DNA of 64,000 nucleotides from assembly GCF_019649055.1 (NCBI RefSeq), contig NW_026570277.1, forward strand, positions 310,001-374,000, given 5' to 3'. The notes under the pieces are model-generated. The model searched no databases. It saw nothing but the letters and a program-made list of their open reading frames with translations, and had not been told where the DNA came from. This document shows positions 1 to 12,200 of this stretch, one piece after another. How positions within the stretch are numbered: the stretch's first letter is position 1; each line of letters opens with the position of its first letter. The DNA comes from Paramacrobiotus metropolitanus (Eukaryota; Tardigrada; Eutardigrada; Parachela; Macrobiotidae). A program made the translations under genes and the position numbers.

Positions 1-1
1 T

Positions 2-3000
2 GTGTATCGTTTCTCCACACGATGCCGAAAATGTGACTCCCGGTATCTGTACGACATGTACCTGGACAGGAGAGTAACGAATCGCTATCATTACTACGAC
101 GAAAAGCGCAAATATGTACGAGTGTCGCAAGATGTGATGTGGAGCCGGGAGTTATGCACCTTGTTGGTTGAATCAATGTTGGTTTTGATTTTTTTTATGT
201 TTTATAATTCCCGGTGCTCAGGTTTACCGGAATTTTATTACAGACTTCATTGCCGCGCATCGTTTGAAGGGTTCACTACGATGTATCGGGAATGTTTCGG
301 CGCTACAAACAGTAAGCATCTCGTGAACGCATTTCGCCTAGCAAGCGCTTTTATACCGCACGGCAATTTCTCAATTAAGGGTGTAGTTCTGTTAGTACTT
401 GTCGCGCGCCGTTTGGTACCCGTCAGATACTACAAACCGTGCATCTGGCTTGAAGGATTTTGCCCGGTACATAGTACCAAATTCGGGAACATACACCGAT
501 ACACGGGAACTCTGCTGTCGTGCAACCCTAAACACTTTTTGCATTGCTTCCATCATATTTTATAGGCAAAGGATTTGTTTACGTAGGCGTGAAATCCTCT
601 GCGCGCGTAACATCCGGTTCGGGAGATATTAATGAAATGTAATTCCAAAAGTTTAAACGCGCGGAAGCGTACCCAAAGTCTCAATATGAACCGATGCTCA
701 TAAAATTTTGCACGAAAACACAGATCACTCTAAAGATCGTTTTGGTACCGAACCAACTATCTACCATTTTTTTCAAATTTTAAAATATATTCAAAAATTG
801 TAAAAGTTAATTTAAAATTTGAAAAAAATGGTAGAAGCTGGTTCGGTACCAAAACGATCTTTAGAGTGATGTGTGTTTTCGTGCAAAATTTTCGTACCAA
901 AAGTAGTGTGCATGTTTGTGCAAAATTTAAAGAGCATGGGTTCATAATGAGACTTTTGGTACACCTCCGCGCGTTTAAACTTTAGGAATTTTATTTCATT
1001 AATATCTCCCGAACCGGAAGTTGCGCGCAAAAAGCGGTTTGTTCGCCTATGTATACGAATTGTTTGGTTACAAAATATAAAGCAATGGAAAAAAGGTTTT
1101 GGGAGCGCGCGACAGCGTAAAGTGCCGTAGATGTATACCGATTTGGTGCTATGTAGTATGTACCGGGCGAAATCCCTTAAAGCGGACAAAGGGTTTTTTT
1201 TATCCGTTTGTAGTAAAACCTAGACCTGGAATACAGCTCAGCTGATCAATAAACTGATGGCTTTTGTAGATTGGAACAACCATTCCACCGCTGCGGCATT
1301 CTTTGCTCACGAAATTGAGGACGAAGTGCGCGGAACACAACTCCAAAGCCTAGGTTTTGAAAACGACACCGATATTGACAGTATTTTACCTGCTATTGAA
1401 ATTGCTCGTTGCGCGTCCTATTATCCGCACACACCGTCTGTAAAATGTCGAGAGCGAGCATGTGGCATTTTATGGGCTGTTGACGGCCTACATAAAGTTG
1501 GCTTCGAACACTGCAGCTTCGTGCAGGAGGTACTGTATCTTCTACAATTTTGCGTAGTTATGCGCTATTGGCACGGTCTATAATCACACAAACATCAAAG
1601 AAACTTAAGCTGACGGCAGTTGTGTTTGCGTTAGAATATGGTGGAGAACGTTGATTTGGTGAACTACCCCAACATATGCTCAAACGAACCACTACCAAAT
1701 AAGGGAGAAATCTTCTGCAGTGAGCACGCCGAGATTGCAAAGTCGGTGAATATTCCAACGAAGCGTAAAAATCTGAATCGCGAATCTTTAAAGTCTGCAG
1801 CATTGCACCTGCAAGGTAATTTTGTAAGCAGGCGCACTGGCTGTTGTATGGAGTATTTTGCACTAAGCGAAATCTTCCGCGTTCAGCGTATCATTTTAGC
1901 GCTCATAATACGAAAGTTTCAGTTTACTGAAAGCGCTCCGCAATGACCTAGATCCCGTATTTATGTCTGAAGGCTTTACATAGTAAGTTGTCATTTTAGG
2001 AATGTCGGCAATGTTGCACAGTTTGCAAGGAAGATCAATTACCTTGCCTGAAAATAAAGAATGTGGCGCAGCATCTGAAGACAGTTCCGTAGTCAGCACT
2101 GGCGGTGATTTTTCGACAACTGAAGACGAAGCAGTTGAAAGTGAAGCGTTTTTGTCACCATGTTATAAATACACAGGCAATACTCAGTTACATCCGCACC
2201 GATCAAGAGGATACCTGTTCATTATACGAGCCTGTGGACATATTGATGCCTTTTCTCCATTGTATAAGTAAGTACGGCCGTCGCATAGCTATAATGTTGT
2301 TACATACTAATATTATTAGTATGTACATAAGCTAAAATAGTGCAACCTCTTTAGTAAATGTTATCCGGTTGAGGAAATTCCTCTTACTAAAGCTCACACC
2401 AAACACAGTTATGCCTTTAACTGCGATATAATCATTAACTCTGCGGCTTGGTTAAAACGGTTCATATACGTAGAGTACATCATAAGCTATTAATACGTAA
2501 TCTTTAAGAAACTAACAGATACTTTTGCAGGGCAGAGTCCGTGTCACAAGTTTTCCTTATTGTTGCGGCCTGGTTGTACCAAACGCTGAAATCTATCCCG
2601 CCGGAGAAGTGGGGGTCCATCTTTATTGCTTATGACAACATGTGCAAATTGGATTCTTTGAAAGCTTCAAAACTCCCACTTCCCCTACCCAAGCCTTTCG
2701 ATACCATGTGGAGCGCCGTAGGAAAAGTTATCGACAAGTTCCACTTGGACAACCATGTCGGGCATCAGTGTCATACCTATTATAATCCCGCTCGGATTAT
2801 GGAATCTCACCCGACTCTGAAATCAGCGAATACGCAAGCGTGTGAACAGACGAATGCCTGGCTGGGACGTTATAAATTCGCGCTGCTTAAGATGACCAAT
2901 TATCGTCAGCTCTTTTTCCTGCACAGGCTGATTAAGAGGCGCAACTTGTACCTGACGAAACTGCACTCGGTTGTGCTCAGCAATGAGATGCCGCTGGATT

Positions 3001-3002
3001 AA
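2..3002 (+). CDS. KDZ-like transposase gene, 5' partial, five exons
   Basis: Proposed exons are 2-380, 1270-1529, 1635-1815, 2000-2267 and 2531-3002. All four introns are GT-AG and every join keeps frame, giving about 519 residues and a TAA stop. Exon 1 has a Cys pair followed by a Tyr-rich stretch (SRYLYD, RYHYYD), like the N-terminal Cys cluster of the family. Exons 2-3 carry a zinc-ribbon-like run (C..HC, then NICSNEPLPNKGEIFCSEH). Exons 4-5 hold HRSRGYLF, SPLYK, AYDNMCKLDSL, FHLDNHVGHQCHTYYNP and CEQTNAWLGRYK. This order recalls the Kyakuja-Dileera-Zisupton (KDZ) transposases and related uncharacterised proteins of corals and sponges. The family call is from recognition of pattern, not a search. 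The missing N-terminus lies left of the window. An extra intron inside 170-250 is possible. Intact splicing suggests a recent element or a host-adopted gene. Confidence 0.55.
429..1215. repeat. Long imperfect inverted repeat (foldback element) inside an intron
   Basis: Two arms of roughly 350-400 bp (about 429-780 and 812-1215) are reverse complements around an AT-rich centre near 796. Matching landmarks include TTCGGGAGATATTAATGAAA (left) with its complement near 1000, and GGTACCGAACCA near 738 with TGGTTCGGTACC near 839. The element sits wholly inside intron 1 (381-1269) of the KDZ-like gene. A related, more decayed copy lies at about 44,056-44,440. Confidence 0.75.
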
Positions 3003-3707
3003 GATTATTAAGTATCAAATAAGCTTCTCGCAGTGTTTTCTTGCTTTTAACACGATGGGCATTTTTGTTTCGTTAAAATATAACTAATTGGCTTAAATTT
3101 CTGAGCGACCAAATGCTGCTACTTTGAAAACTATTCCCACCGCTTAGCACAATGTAAGCTAAACAAAAAATATCTTGGCAAACTTTTTTATTACTCGAAA
3201 AACCATTGAAAATAAATCCGATACGCTAAAAATTTTAGAAGCATTTAAAAGCAAATGAAATGCTCATATTGCCGTCTTCAAACAAATCAGATGTATCTAA
3301 CTCAAGCTGCACACAGTGGCCTTATTACGCGCGCGATAGGCTACCTCGCACAATCTGTGATGAACAGAAGAATCCACTACATTTGCAATGTTAGATATAA
3401 GTACGCTGTATTTGTCTGGTTATTGTATGTTTCTCGGTTACACGCGCGATGCCTTCTGCGCCAGCCGTAGTTTGGCCAAATGCAGATCCCGCTTACTCTG
3501 TCATATATGCGAAATCTGTAAAAAATCGCATGCTACCTTCTCATTACGAGTATGTACATATCCACATAAGCATTTTTAGTGGAGCAAATGGAAATTCGAC
3601 ATTTTCAATTACTACAAGATGAATACCTAATACCGATCTAGTTCCATCCCGAGACTGCGGAGTGATCGAATACAGATGATGCTGGACTTCACAAAAAAAG
3701 GTGCAGT
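3003..3707. other. Unassigned sequence downstream of the KDZ-like gene
   Basis: AT-rich sequence with no convincing gene or RNA. I looked for a terminal inverted repeat matching the left side of the gene, but that side lies outside the window. Short open frames here show no domain. Confidence 0.4.
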
Positions 3708-4392
3708 GTGGGAGCATGCCGGCTGTTGAATATGCACCTGGTTCTATCGAGGTTCTATGGTGATTCTATGGAGGTTCTATGGTGGTTCTATGTGGTTCTA
3801 TGGGCGTCAGAGAAGAAGGGGCAGTGTGAGAGCATACCGGTTGGTGGTTGTGTACCTGGTTCCATTGTGGTTCTATGGTGGTTCTATGGAGGTTCTATGG
3901 TGGTTCTATGTGGTTCTATGGCCGTCAGAAAAGAAGGGGCAGTGTGAGAGCATGCCGGCTGGTGGTTATGTACTTGGTTCCATTGTGGTTCTGTGGTGGT
4001 TCTATGGAGGTTCTATGGTGGTTCTATGTGGTTCTATGGGCGTCAGAGAAGAAGGGGCAGTGTGAGAGCATACCGGCTGGTGGTTATGTACCTGGTTCCA
4101 TTGTGGTTCTATGGTGGTTCTATGGAGGTTCTATGGTGGTTTTATGTGGTTCTATGGCCGTCAGAAAAGAAGGGGCAGTGTGAGAGCATGCCGGCTGGTG
4201 GTTATATACTTGGTTCCATTGTGGTTCTATGGTGGTTCTATGGAGGTTCTATGGTGAATCTATGTGGTTCTATGGCCGTCAGAAAAGAAGGGGCAGTGTG
4301 AGAGCATGCCGGCTGGTGGTTATGTACCTGGTTCCATTGTGGTTCTATGGAGGTTCTATGGTGGTTCTATGGTGGTTCTATGGTGGTTCCAA
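3708..4392. repeat. 118-bp minisatellite, about 5.5 copies
   Basis: The landmark GGGGCAGTGTGAGAGCAT recurs at exactly 118-bp spacing (GCAGTG at 3821, 3939, 4057, 4175 and 4293). Within each unit a 13-bp subrepeat (GGTTCTATGGTGG or GGTTCTATGGAGG) recurs several times. Because 118 is not divisible by three, the open frames over it shift between units and are not coding. The array ends against a BTB-domain fragment at about 4,395. Confidence 0.9.
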
Positions 4393-4394
4393 CT

Positions 4395-4860
4395 GCATGG
4401 AACCACAGGCAGTTGTCGACGCTCAGCCGGACATCGATAAAGTTATTGCACATCGCCGCCCGCGCTTGTCCGCGCACATCAACGTGGGGATCACGTCGTC
4501 TAAACACAGCTCCTCCACTGCGTCGGTGTACAAATAGCTACAATAACAACGCTACATGCCCCAGTAGTCTTTACCAGGTACCACCACACAAACCTGAGCA
4601 TATTGGCAAAAGCGTCAGCGGGAACATCAGCAATAACGATTGGTTCCTCACAGGTTTCAGCCAAGTCTCCGTACAGCATGGCCTGGAACACGGGGCTGCG
4701 AAGACCCAGGACATACCTGCAAGGCACACGAACAATTGTGATGTGTACGGGAAATCAACACTTGCAAAGTGTGCAGTGTGCACTGCTCGTGCTTGCTAAG
4801 CGCATGAGCATGCACACGCTGAATGTGTGCAGCTTTCCCGCACACCAACTCTGTCGTGCC
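4395..4860 (-). pseudogene. BTB/POZ domain fragment
   Basis: On the minus strand from about 4,860, GKAAHIQRVHAHA is followed by YVLGLRSPVFQAMLYGDLAE, then IVIADVPADAFANML. A 56-nt GT-AG intron (4593-4538) joins NML to SYLYTDAVEELCLDDVIPTL and MCADK. This is the order of a BTB fold (AHKxVL, RSPVFxAM, Y(I/L)YTD). After ADKRGR the frame breaks: the continuation MCNNFIDVRLSVDNC lies in another frame. The sequence then runs into the 118-bp minisatellite. The N-terminal splice (GC-AG at best) is uncertain. BTB proteins often act as Cullin-3 adaptors; function here is not inferred. The next 230 bp, up to the Helitron array, shows nothing else. Confidence 0.6.
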
Positions 4861-5329
4861 ACTTGATCGAGCCGCAACAGTAAATCTTTTGCACTCAAAT
4901 CTGAAACCCGAAAAGCTCTTTTGTAAAAAACTTCTTTATCTACAGCCTGATACCAAAAAACAAGGGGAGAAGAAGAAGTTCAGTGTGCCCAAAAAATGTA
5001 AAGATTTGCTAGCATTCCTCATTCGCTCGCTCGGTGCCCAGTCAGCCAGTGGAGGGCGGATATAAATTATTATCACCACGCTGTAATATACAACTAGCAA
5101 CGACCGCGGCGCGTAGCGCCGCGGATCCAACCAAGGTGGATTAATTTGTATTTTGTAGTATGTATTTATTAAAAGGGTAGCATTTCAAAACTTAGCGGAC
5201 GCTCTTAAATGGATCACGTTAACCTTTTCAATTAAAAAACTCACTCTTCTGTATGGTGTGTTTAGTTTTTACGCAGAATATTTAACGCGGACAGTTTCAT
5301 GTACCTAACCGTTAGCATAGCCGTTAACT

Positions 5330-6170
5330 CTCGAGTTCCTCCTTTACTATCGTGCGATCACGTTATGCCGTTACCTCTTGCGTAGTAATGCCAAACTATT
5401 ACGCGGTAACGTTACGTTGATTACCCTCTGCAATAAAGATACGTGGCTTACCGTAGTAGATTTTCGCGTGGTAACGTTACGCTGTTAAATCTTGCGTGGT
5501 AAAGTTACGCAGCTTGTTCTCGCGCGGTAACGTCACTCTGCTTCGTCTCACGTGCTTGCGTTGTGTCTCCTACTGTCGCGTTCTTACGTTACTCCACTTA
5601 CTTTTGCGAGATAACGCTACGCTGCTTCGAGTGGTTAAGAGGCGCCGCTTACTTTTACGTTGTAAGATTACGTTGCTTACACTTGCGTGTTCACGTTATC
5701 GCGCTTACTCTAGCGTGGTAACGTTACCGTGCTTACTTTCGCTCGGTAAGGTTACGTTGCTAACACTCACGTTGTATGATTACGCTGCTTACTCTTGCGT
5801 GGTTACGTTATTGCGCTTACTCTAGCGTGGTAACGTTAAGCTTCTAACATCCCCGTGGTAACGGTAGGTTGCTTACTCCCGCGTGGTAGCGTTATTACCT
5901 TACTCTAGCGTGGTAACTTTACGCCACTTACTCTCGCGTGGTAAGATTACACTAATCGCTCTCAGTAGTAGGTTTAAGTAGCTTTCTCTACTTAACGCTA
6001 CCTAACTGGTAACCTTTACGCTACTTACTCTCGAGTGGAAACTTCACGCTGCTAACTTTCGCCTGGTAACATTACTTAGTTTACTTACGCGTGGTAACGT
6101 TTCGTTGCTTACTCTCGCGTGGCAACGTTATTGCGGTTACTCTAGCGTGATTACGTCACGTCGCTAAGCG
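5330..6170. repeat. Array A: degenerate 28-bp tandem repeat in unit 1
   Basis: Consensus pieces are CGCGTGGTAACGTTACGCTG and CTTACTCTCG, period about 28 bp. Each good copy carries the 10-bp palindrome GTAACGTTAC. Copies are diverged. Confidence 0.8.
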
Positions 6171-6179
6171 GTTCACTAC

Positions 6180-6665
6180 GGATTAGGTTAGGTTTATTTG
6201 GTCGGTTGGCTGGGTTCAGCCGGTTCACTGAGATTTGGTTGGGTTCCGCTGGTTCAGTAAGGCTTTGGTTGGGTTCAGTCGGTTCAATCAGGTTTTGGTC
6301 GGTTCACTGAAGATTATGTTGGGTTCGGCTGGTTCGGTAGAGTTTTGGTTGGGTTCAGTTGGTTCAATTAGGTTTTGGCTGGGTTCAGTCGGTTCAATCA
6401 AATTTTGGTCGTTTCACTGAAGATTAGGTTGGGTTCGGCTGTTTCAGTAAGGTTTTGGTTGGGTTCATTCGGTTAGCTAACGTTTCGGGTGGTTTCAGTC
6501 AGTTCACTAAGTTTTAGGTTAGGTTCAGCTGGTTCACTAAGGATTTGGCTGGGTTCAGTCGGTTCACTGAGATTTGGTTGGTTTCAGATGGTTCAATTAG
6601 GTTTTGGTTGGGTTCAGCTGGTTCATTTTGTTTAGTAAGTGTGTTCAGCAGGTTCACTATGTTTA
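6180..6665. repeat. Array B: 30-bp tandem repeat in unit 1
   Basis: Consensus pieces are GGTTGGGTTCAGTCGGTTCA and CTAAGGTTTT. The 30-bp period leaves frames open as ten-residue peptide repeats on both strands. Confidence 0.8.
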
Positions 6666-6849
6666 GTAAGTTTGTTCAGTAGGTTCATTTGGCTTAGCAA
6701 GAGTTTTGGTTCTGGCCAATGAGAGCAATTTGGAGGCGGGAGCGTTATGGACAGAGAGTTCTGTCTTTATAGTTAAGACTAGCAACGACCGCGGCGCTAC
6801 GCGCCGCGGTTTCCACCCAAGCTTGCGTTGCGCTATCAGCGATGACATG

Positions 6850-8335
6850 GTTACATTACACGGTTTACTTTTACGTGGTTTCGTTACGGCGCTACGCTGT
6901 TAACTTTTGCATGTCTATCGTTATGCTTCTTTGTCTGGCGTGGTTACGTTACGCCGCTTATTGTCTTCCGGTAACGTTGTGATGCTAATTCTCGCGTGTT
7001 TTCATTACGCCGCTCACTTCCAGGTAAATACGTTACTTCGCTTGCTCTCTTGTGCTTACATTACGCCGACTACTTTCACGTAGTACCATTACGTTGCGTG
7101 CTCTCGCGCAGTTACTGTGCACGCTTACTCTTGCTTGATAACGTTATGCTGTTAACGTTCGCTCGATTACGTTATGCCGCATGTTCTAGCATGCTAACGT
7201 TACGCGTTTACTCTAAAGTGGTAACGCAATGCTGCTTACTCTCGAGTGTTTACGTAATTCTGTATACTCTCACTTTCTTTCGTTTAGCTGCTTATTCTCG
7301 TGCTTGCGTTACGCCGTTTAGTCTCTCGTGTGACGTTACGCTTGCTCACTTTCGTCTGGTCATGTTACGCCGCTTTTTCCACTCGGTAACGTTACACCGC
7401 TCACTCTCTCTTGGTTACGTTACCTCGCCTACTCTCGAATGGCCACGTTACGCGGCTTGCTCTCTCGTGTTATGTTTTCTCGCTTACTCTCGCGCGCTTA
7501 ATTTGGCCTGTTCACTTTCAGGTGGTAACCTACGCTGCTTAGTCTCGCACGGTCCCGTCATGCAGTTTACACTCACTTGATAGCGTTACGCTGCTTGCTC
7601 TCGCACATTAGCGTTTCGGCTCTTACTCTAGCTTAGAAACGTTAAGGCGCTAACCTTTGCGTGGTGAAGTGGTGCTGTTTACTCTCGCGTGGTAATGTTA
7701 CGATGATTACTTTCTCGTGGTAACGTTGCGCAGCTTACTCTTGCGTGCTACCATTACGCTGCTTTCTCGCGTGCTTATTTTCCGCTATTTCGTTTCGTGT
7801 ACTTATGTTACGCGCGACTACTCCGCGTGGTAACGTTACGCTGCTAAATCTTGCGTGGTAACGTAACGCTGCCCACTCTGGCGAAGTAATGTTATTTCGC
7901 TTACTCCAGTGTGGTGACGTAATGCATATTTCTCTTCCGTAATTACGTTACACAGCTTACTCTCGTGTGCTTATGTTTCGTCTCTTGCATTCGCTTACTC
8001 TCGCGTGCTTACGTTCTGCTGCATATTGTACTCTCGAATGGTAACGCTACTGCACGTACTTTCGCGTAAGAACGTTACGTTGCTTACTCTCGCGTGGTCA
8101 CGTTGGGCCAGTTACTCTCTCGTGATTACGCTACGCAGCTTCCTCTCGTGTGCTTACGTTTTGCGTCCTCCTGTCTTGTGCTCACGTTACGCTGCTGAGT
8201 CTTGCGTGTTCACGTTACGCAGCTTACTTTCGAAAGATAACGCAACGCTGTTTACTCTCGGGTTTTTATGTTACGCCGCTTACTTTTGCGTTGTGACTTG
8301 TAACAATACTTCGCTTACTTCCGCGGTATAACGTC
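6850..8335. repeat. Array A in unit 2
   Basis: About 50 degenerate copies of the 28-bp repeat with GTAACGTTAC cores. The open frames over it are by-products of the repeat. Confidence 0.8.
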
Positions 8336-8339
8336 ACTA

Positions 8340-9165
8340 ACTTCAGTAGATTCACTAAGGTTTTGGTTGGATTCAGTCAGTTTGCTAAGGTTAGGTTAGG
8401 TTCATTTGGATCAATAATGTTTAGGGTGGGTTTAGTCGGTTTACTGATGTTTGGTTTAGTTCGTCTGAATCTTTGACTAAAGATTCAGTTGGGTTCAGTT
8501 AGTTCATTTAAGGATTGGGTCAGGTTCAGTTGGTTCATTAAGGATTAGGTTGGGTTTAGCTGGCTCACTAAAGTTTTGACTGGGTTCAGCTGGTTCATCA
8601 AGGGTTCGGTTAGCTTCAGCTGGTTCAGTAAAGTTTTCAGTTGGGTTCAGTTGGTTCACTAACGTTTTGGTTGGGTTCAGTCGATTCACTACGGATTAGG
8701 TTGGTTTCAGCTGGTTCACTAAGGTTTTGGTTGGGTTCAGCTGGTTCATTAAGGTTAAGGTTGGGTTCAGCCAGTTCACTAACTTTTCGGTCGGGTTCAG
8801 TTGGTTCACTAAGGATTGGGTTGAGTTCAGGCGGTTCACTAAAGCTCAGTTTGGATTCACTAAAGTTCAGGTTGGGTTCAGCTGGTTCAGTAAGGTTTTG
8901 GTTGGGTTCAGCTGGTTCATTGAAGTTTTAATTGGGTTCAGCCAGCTCACAAACTTTTCGGTCGGGTTCAGTTGGTTCACTAAAGCTCAGGTTGGGTTCA
9001 CTAAAGCTCAGCATGGGTTCAACTGGTTCAGTAAGGTTTTGGTTGGGTTCATACGGTTCACTAAGTTTTTGGTTGGGTTCAATTGGTTCATTTTGTTCAG
9101 TAAGTGTGTTCAGCAGGTTCACTATGTTTATTAAGTTTCTTCAATAGGTTCAGTTCGTTTAGTAA
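8340..9165. repeat. Array B in unit 2
   Basis: About 27 copies of the 30-bp repeat, ending in a conserved tail (GTTCAGCAGGTTCACTATG) that precedes every type-a 5' end. Confidence 0.85.
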
Positions 9166-9242
9166 GTGTTTCGTCCTGACCAATGAGAGCGATTTGGAGG
9201 CGGGAGCGTTACGGACAGAGAGTTCTGTCTTAATAGTTAAGA

Positions 9243-12200
9243 CTAGCAACGCCCGCGGCGCTGACGCGCCGCGGCATCCAATGAAAGAAAAAACATCTAC
9301 TGCTTTTGCTGAATCGAAGGAAAGATCAGTACTGTTTTTGATGTACTACTGGTTGCAAATGAGCTTGAAAAAGCAGGACCGCCTACTGTACCAGCGAGTT
9401 TTATCAGTTATTTTTATTTTGTCAAGATCATTCCAAAATCTCCCGATAAACAACGTTTTTGGTTCGCTTCTTCCCAGCCGGAAGCAGCACCTTAATCGCA
9501 GAAAACTTTCGTGCCAGTGAAACGCAACATACAACTGACCGTGACAAAACACAGGAGATTTCAAAACAATACCGACATTGCTAAATGTTTGCCCTTCTGA
9601 TTTATTAATTGTCATTGCAAAAGCCATGCGGACGGGAAACTGAAGCCGATCAAAACGAAAAGGCATAAAGTCACCTTTAGCCTGCAATTTTATTCTGGGT
9701 ATCAGGACACGCTTGCCTTTGCTGGTTCCAGTAAGCACTTCACAGTCAAGCGTATGATGCAAAAGGCGCCGAATTATTAATTTCTACCCATTGCATAGTC
9801 CATGTTTCGTGTCAAGATTTCGTACAAGCGTCACCACAGTTAGCACTTTCAGAGTAAGTTTGTGTGGAGGCAGTCCGTTGACTCCGTTCGGCGTGAGCGT
9901 GTAAAGGAATTCTTCAGGAAACTCTGTCGGATCCTCCCCCTCTTCGCAAGTTATACTATCAATGCTCTCATACGTAACTGCAGCTCCCTCAATTCTTTCG
10001 ACTATCTCGTCATTAATTTCCAGCGTTTCTTCATTGGTGGGGCAAAGGATGACACTGCCCTATGGCTTTTCCGTGTTGTCTACTGGAATAATATCCCCAA
10101 AAACCTCTTGGATAATGCTTCCTGTAAGTTAATTTTCAATTTCACGGTTTGCCAAGGCAAAGTAAGCCACTTAACTGAAGCTGTGTTCCAAACCTTAGTA
10201 AGTTTGTTAAAACTTAGAAAACTACGAAGATTTGGATGAGTTAATGTATTATCAATATTTTAGAAGGATGTATTATCAAATGAAAACGAAATCCGGGGTA
10301 ACTGCTCTGAGGTATCTGAACTGATGCAGGTACCTCAGAGTTCGATTCGGGAACTTTGATTTCGTCGTTTTCGTCTACGGGGAGCTTTCCTTCACCAAGA
10401 CCCAACAGCCAGTGACAGAATTCCTCTTGGCCATTCTCCGCGCGCAAATTCTGATGCAGCTTAAAAGTTTTAAAGAGCCGCCATAACTGGGACCGTTTGA
10501 GAGAAGCAGCCAGCTGTTGGGTTTTGTTTCCACGTTCAATTACTGGCAAAACCTGTCTAAAATCGCCACCAAGAACTATAACTTTTCCCCTAAAAGGTAG
10601 ATCGTTTTGCATTAGTTCAAGAAAGCTGACGTCAATCGTCTCCAGAGCCATAGCAGATGACATCGGCGCTTCATCCCATAAAAATACTTTAGCATTGCGC
10701 AGCTTGACGCCTAAATGGTTACGACTTGATACGGCGAGGCGGGAATTGCTTTCTAATTTGAGCGGCAACCCTGTGCCAGTGTGCACCGTAGTCCCACGTG
10801 GCAGTAAATTTCCAGCAATTCCTGTGATAGCCATGCAAACAACAGAAATACCTTCCCCAGTTAACTGATGAGCAATGGCGGTAAATACAAAGGTTTTTCC
10901 AGTTCCACCTGGAGCGTCAACAAAAATGCAACGTTCGTTGGATCTGTCATGAACAGCGTCCAGAACTGCGTTCGCAACTGTTTTCTGTGCTTCGTTCATC
11001 GAAGCAAACTTTTCGCCACCTTTCTTTGTCTCTGCTTCCTTATCGCTGATTTCTTCTTGAAATTCTGAGGGACGGGGAGGCTCCGGAATTTGATACGGAC
11101 GAAGAAGGCTGACACCAAATGAATCCAGGCGTTTGTTTACATCGGTGTACGCAAAAAATATGGCTGCATCCGGTGTGCGGTTACGCCTGAAGTCTTCGCT
11201 CCTAGCCTGGTTGTAAGTCTGCCATAAATTACGGGCATCCGAGGGCGGAAGGTTACCATAGATCAGGATTGTCACAAACAGGCATCGCATAGCAGCTGGC
11301 ATAGCAGTCCCAGAAGCTTCTTCCATACACTGAATCCAGTGGTCGCTGTTCTCCAGCAACCCTCGTGCTCTCGCTGAATCCTCAAATGTAGCAAATGTCT
11401 CGCCATTTACCGATTGAAGGTCTGTAAAGCTTAGCGGCCCAGTAACATGGAGCAAAAGAAGGCGCAAGTAGAAACGTTCATAGTCCCGTGGATTGACGGC
11501 ATACGTGCGACCGATGATTCTTCCCCCCGTCTCGTTAACGCGCTTTTTCCAGGCACCTCTTTCAAAGCGATATTTAATTGGTATGTCGTGATACAGTATT
11601 GACCTGGCATCTGCATCATTTTGGTTGAGCTTAAACCATGCGGTGAGCATAGTGTCACGGGTAGAGGCGCTTTCCACAGCAGTTTCTTCTACTCCCGCGG
11701 CGAAATACACATCTTGTTCGTTAGGCTTGTGCACCGGCAATCGGACTAGAGTATGCGACATCGCGTGCATTTCGTACTTGCTGAGCCGCCAATGCGCTTC
11801 CGAGGCGCTGATGTACCGCGAATCAACGAACGCTTGAATTTCATCCATATTGAGGATTTTGTTGCTGCTCGAATCGGTCATAGTGATAAGGGCAACGTCG
11901 TGGCCTTTAAAAATATACTTGTAGAGGTACTTGAAACTTTTGATCGTAGCGCAAATTTTAACGTTGATGTGACAATCGTAATTCAGAAGAAGGTACGGAT
12001 TATATGGCACAATCCATTGATTGTCAACGGTGCGAGTGCCAACTGTGATGGTTCTGCCTGAATCCCTTCGCCGGTATTCGGGGTATCCGTCCTTATTTGG
12101 GTTGGTCTCCGGGCAAAAAGCTTTTAGGAATTTTGCATGACATACTCCCGTCTCTTTCATGCATACAGAACGGGGGATAATCTTTCCGCATGGCCCGTGT

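Larger units (their letters stand above)
5094..6778 (-). mobile_element. Helitron unit 1 (type I 3' end, arrays A and B)
   Basis: The 3' end on the minus strand is hairpin GCGGCGCTACGCGCCGC then GTCGTTGCTAG (5094-5124). The 5' end at 6778 reads TCTTAACTATAAAGACAG. Inside, reading left to right, are about 200 bp of unique sequence, the 28-bp array A and the 30-bp array B. No coding gene. Confidence 0.8.
6779..9242 (-). mobile_element. Helitron unit 2 (type I 3' end, arrays A and B)
   Basis: The 3' end (6779-6811) has CTAG plus a GC-rich hairpin; the 5' end at 9242 reads TCTTAACTATTAAGACAG on the minus strand. It has the same internal order as units 1 and 7: array A next to the 3' end, array B next to the 5' end. 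No coding gene. Confidence 0.8.

Noticed and set aside
3708-4537. Trp/Gly-rich membrane proteins over the 118-bp repeats
   Set aside because: The frames are short, overlapping and shift every unit because 118 is not a multiple of three.
8504-9134. Collagen-like or Gly-Ser repeat proteins over the 30-bp arrays
   Set aside because: They are ten-residue echoes of the 30-bp period, present on both strands with no domain or start context.
9862-10239. Plus-strand protein of 125 residues
   Set aside because: It is the complement of the last Helitron helicase exon, which carries clear family motifs on the minus strand.
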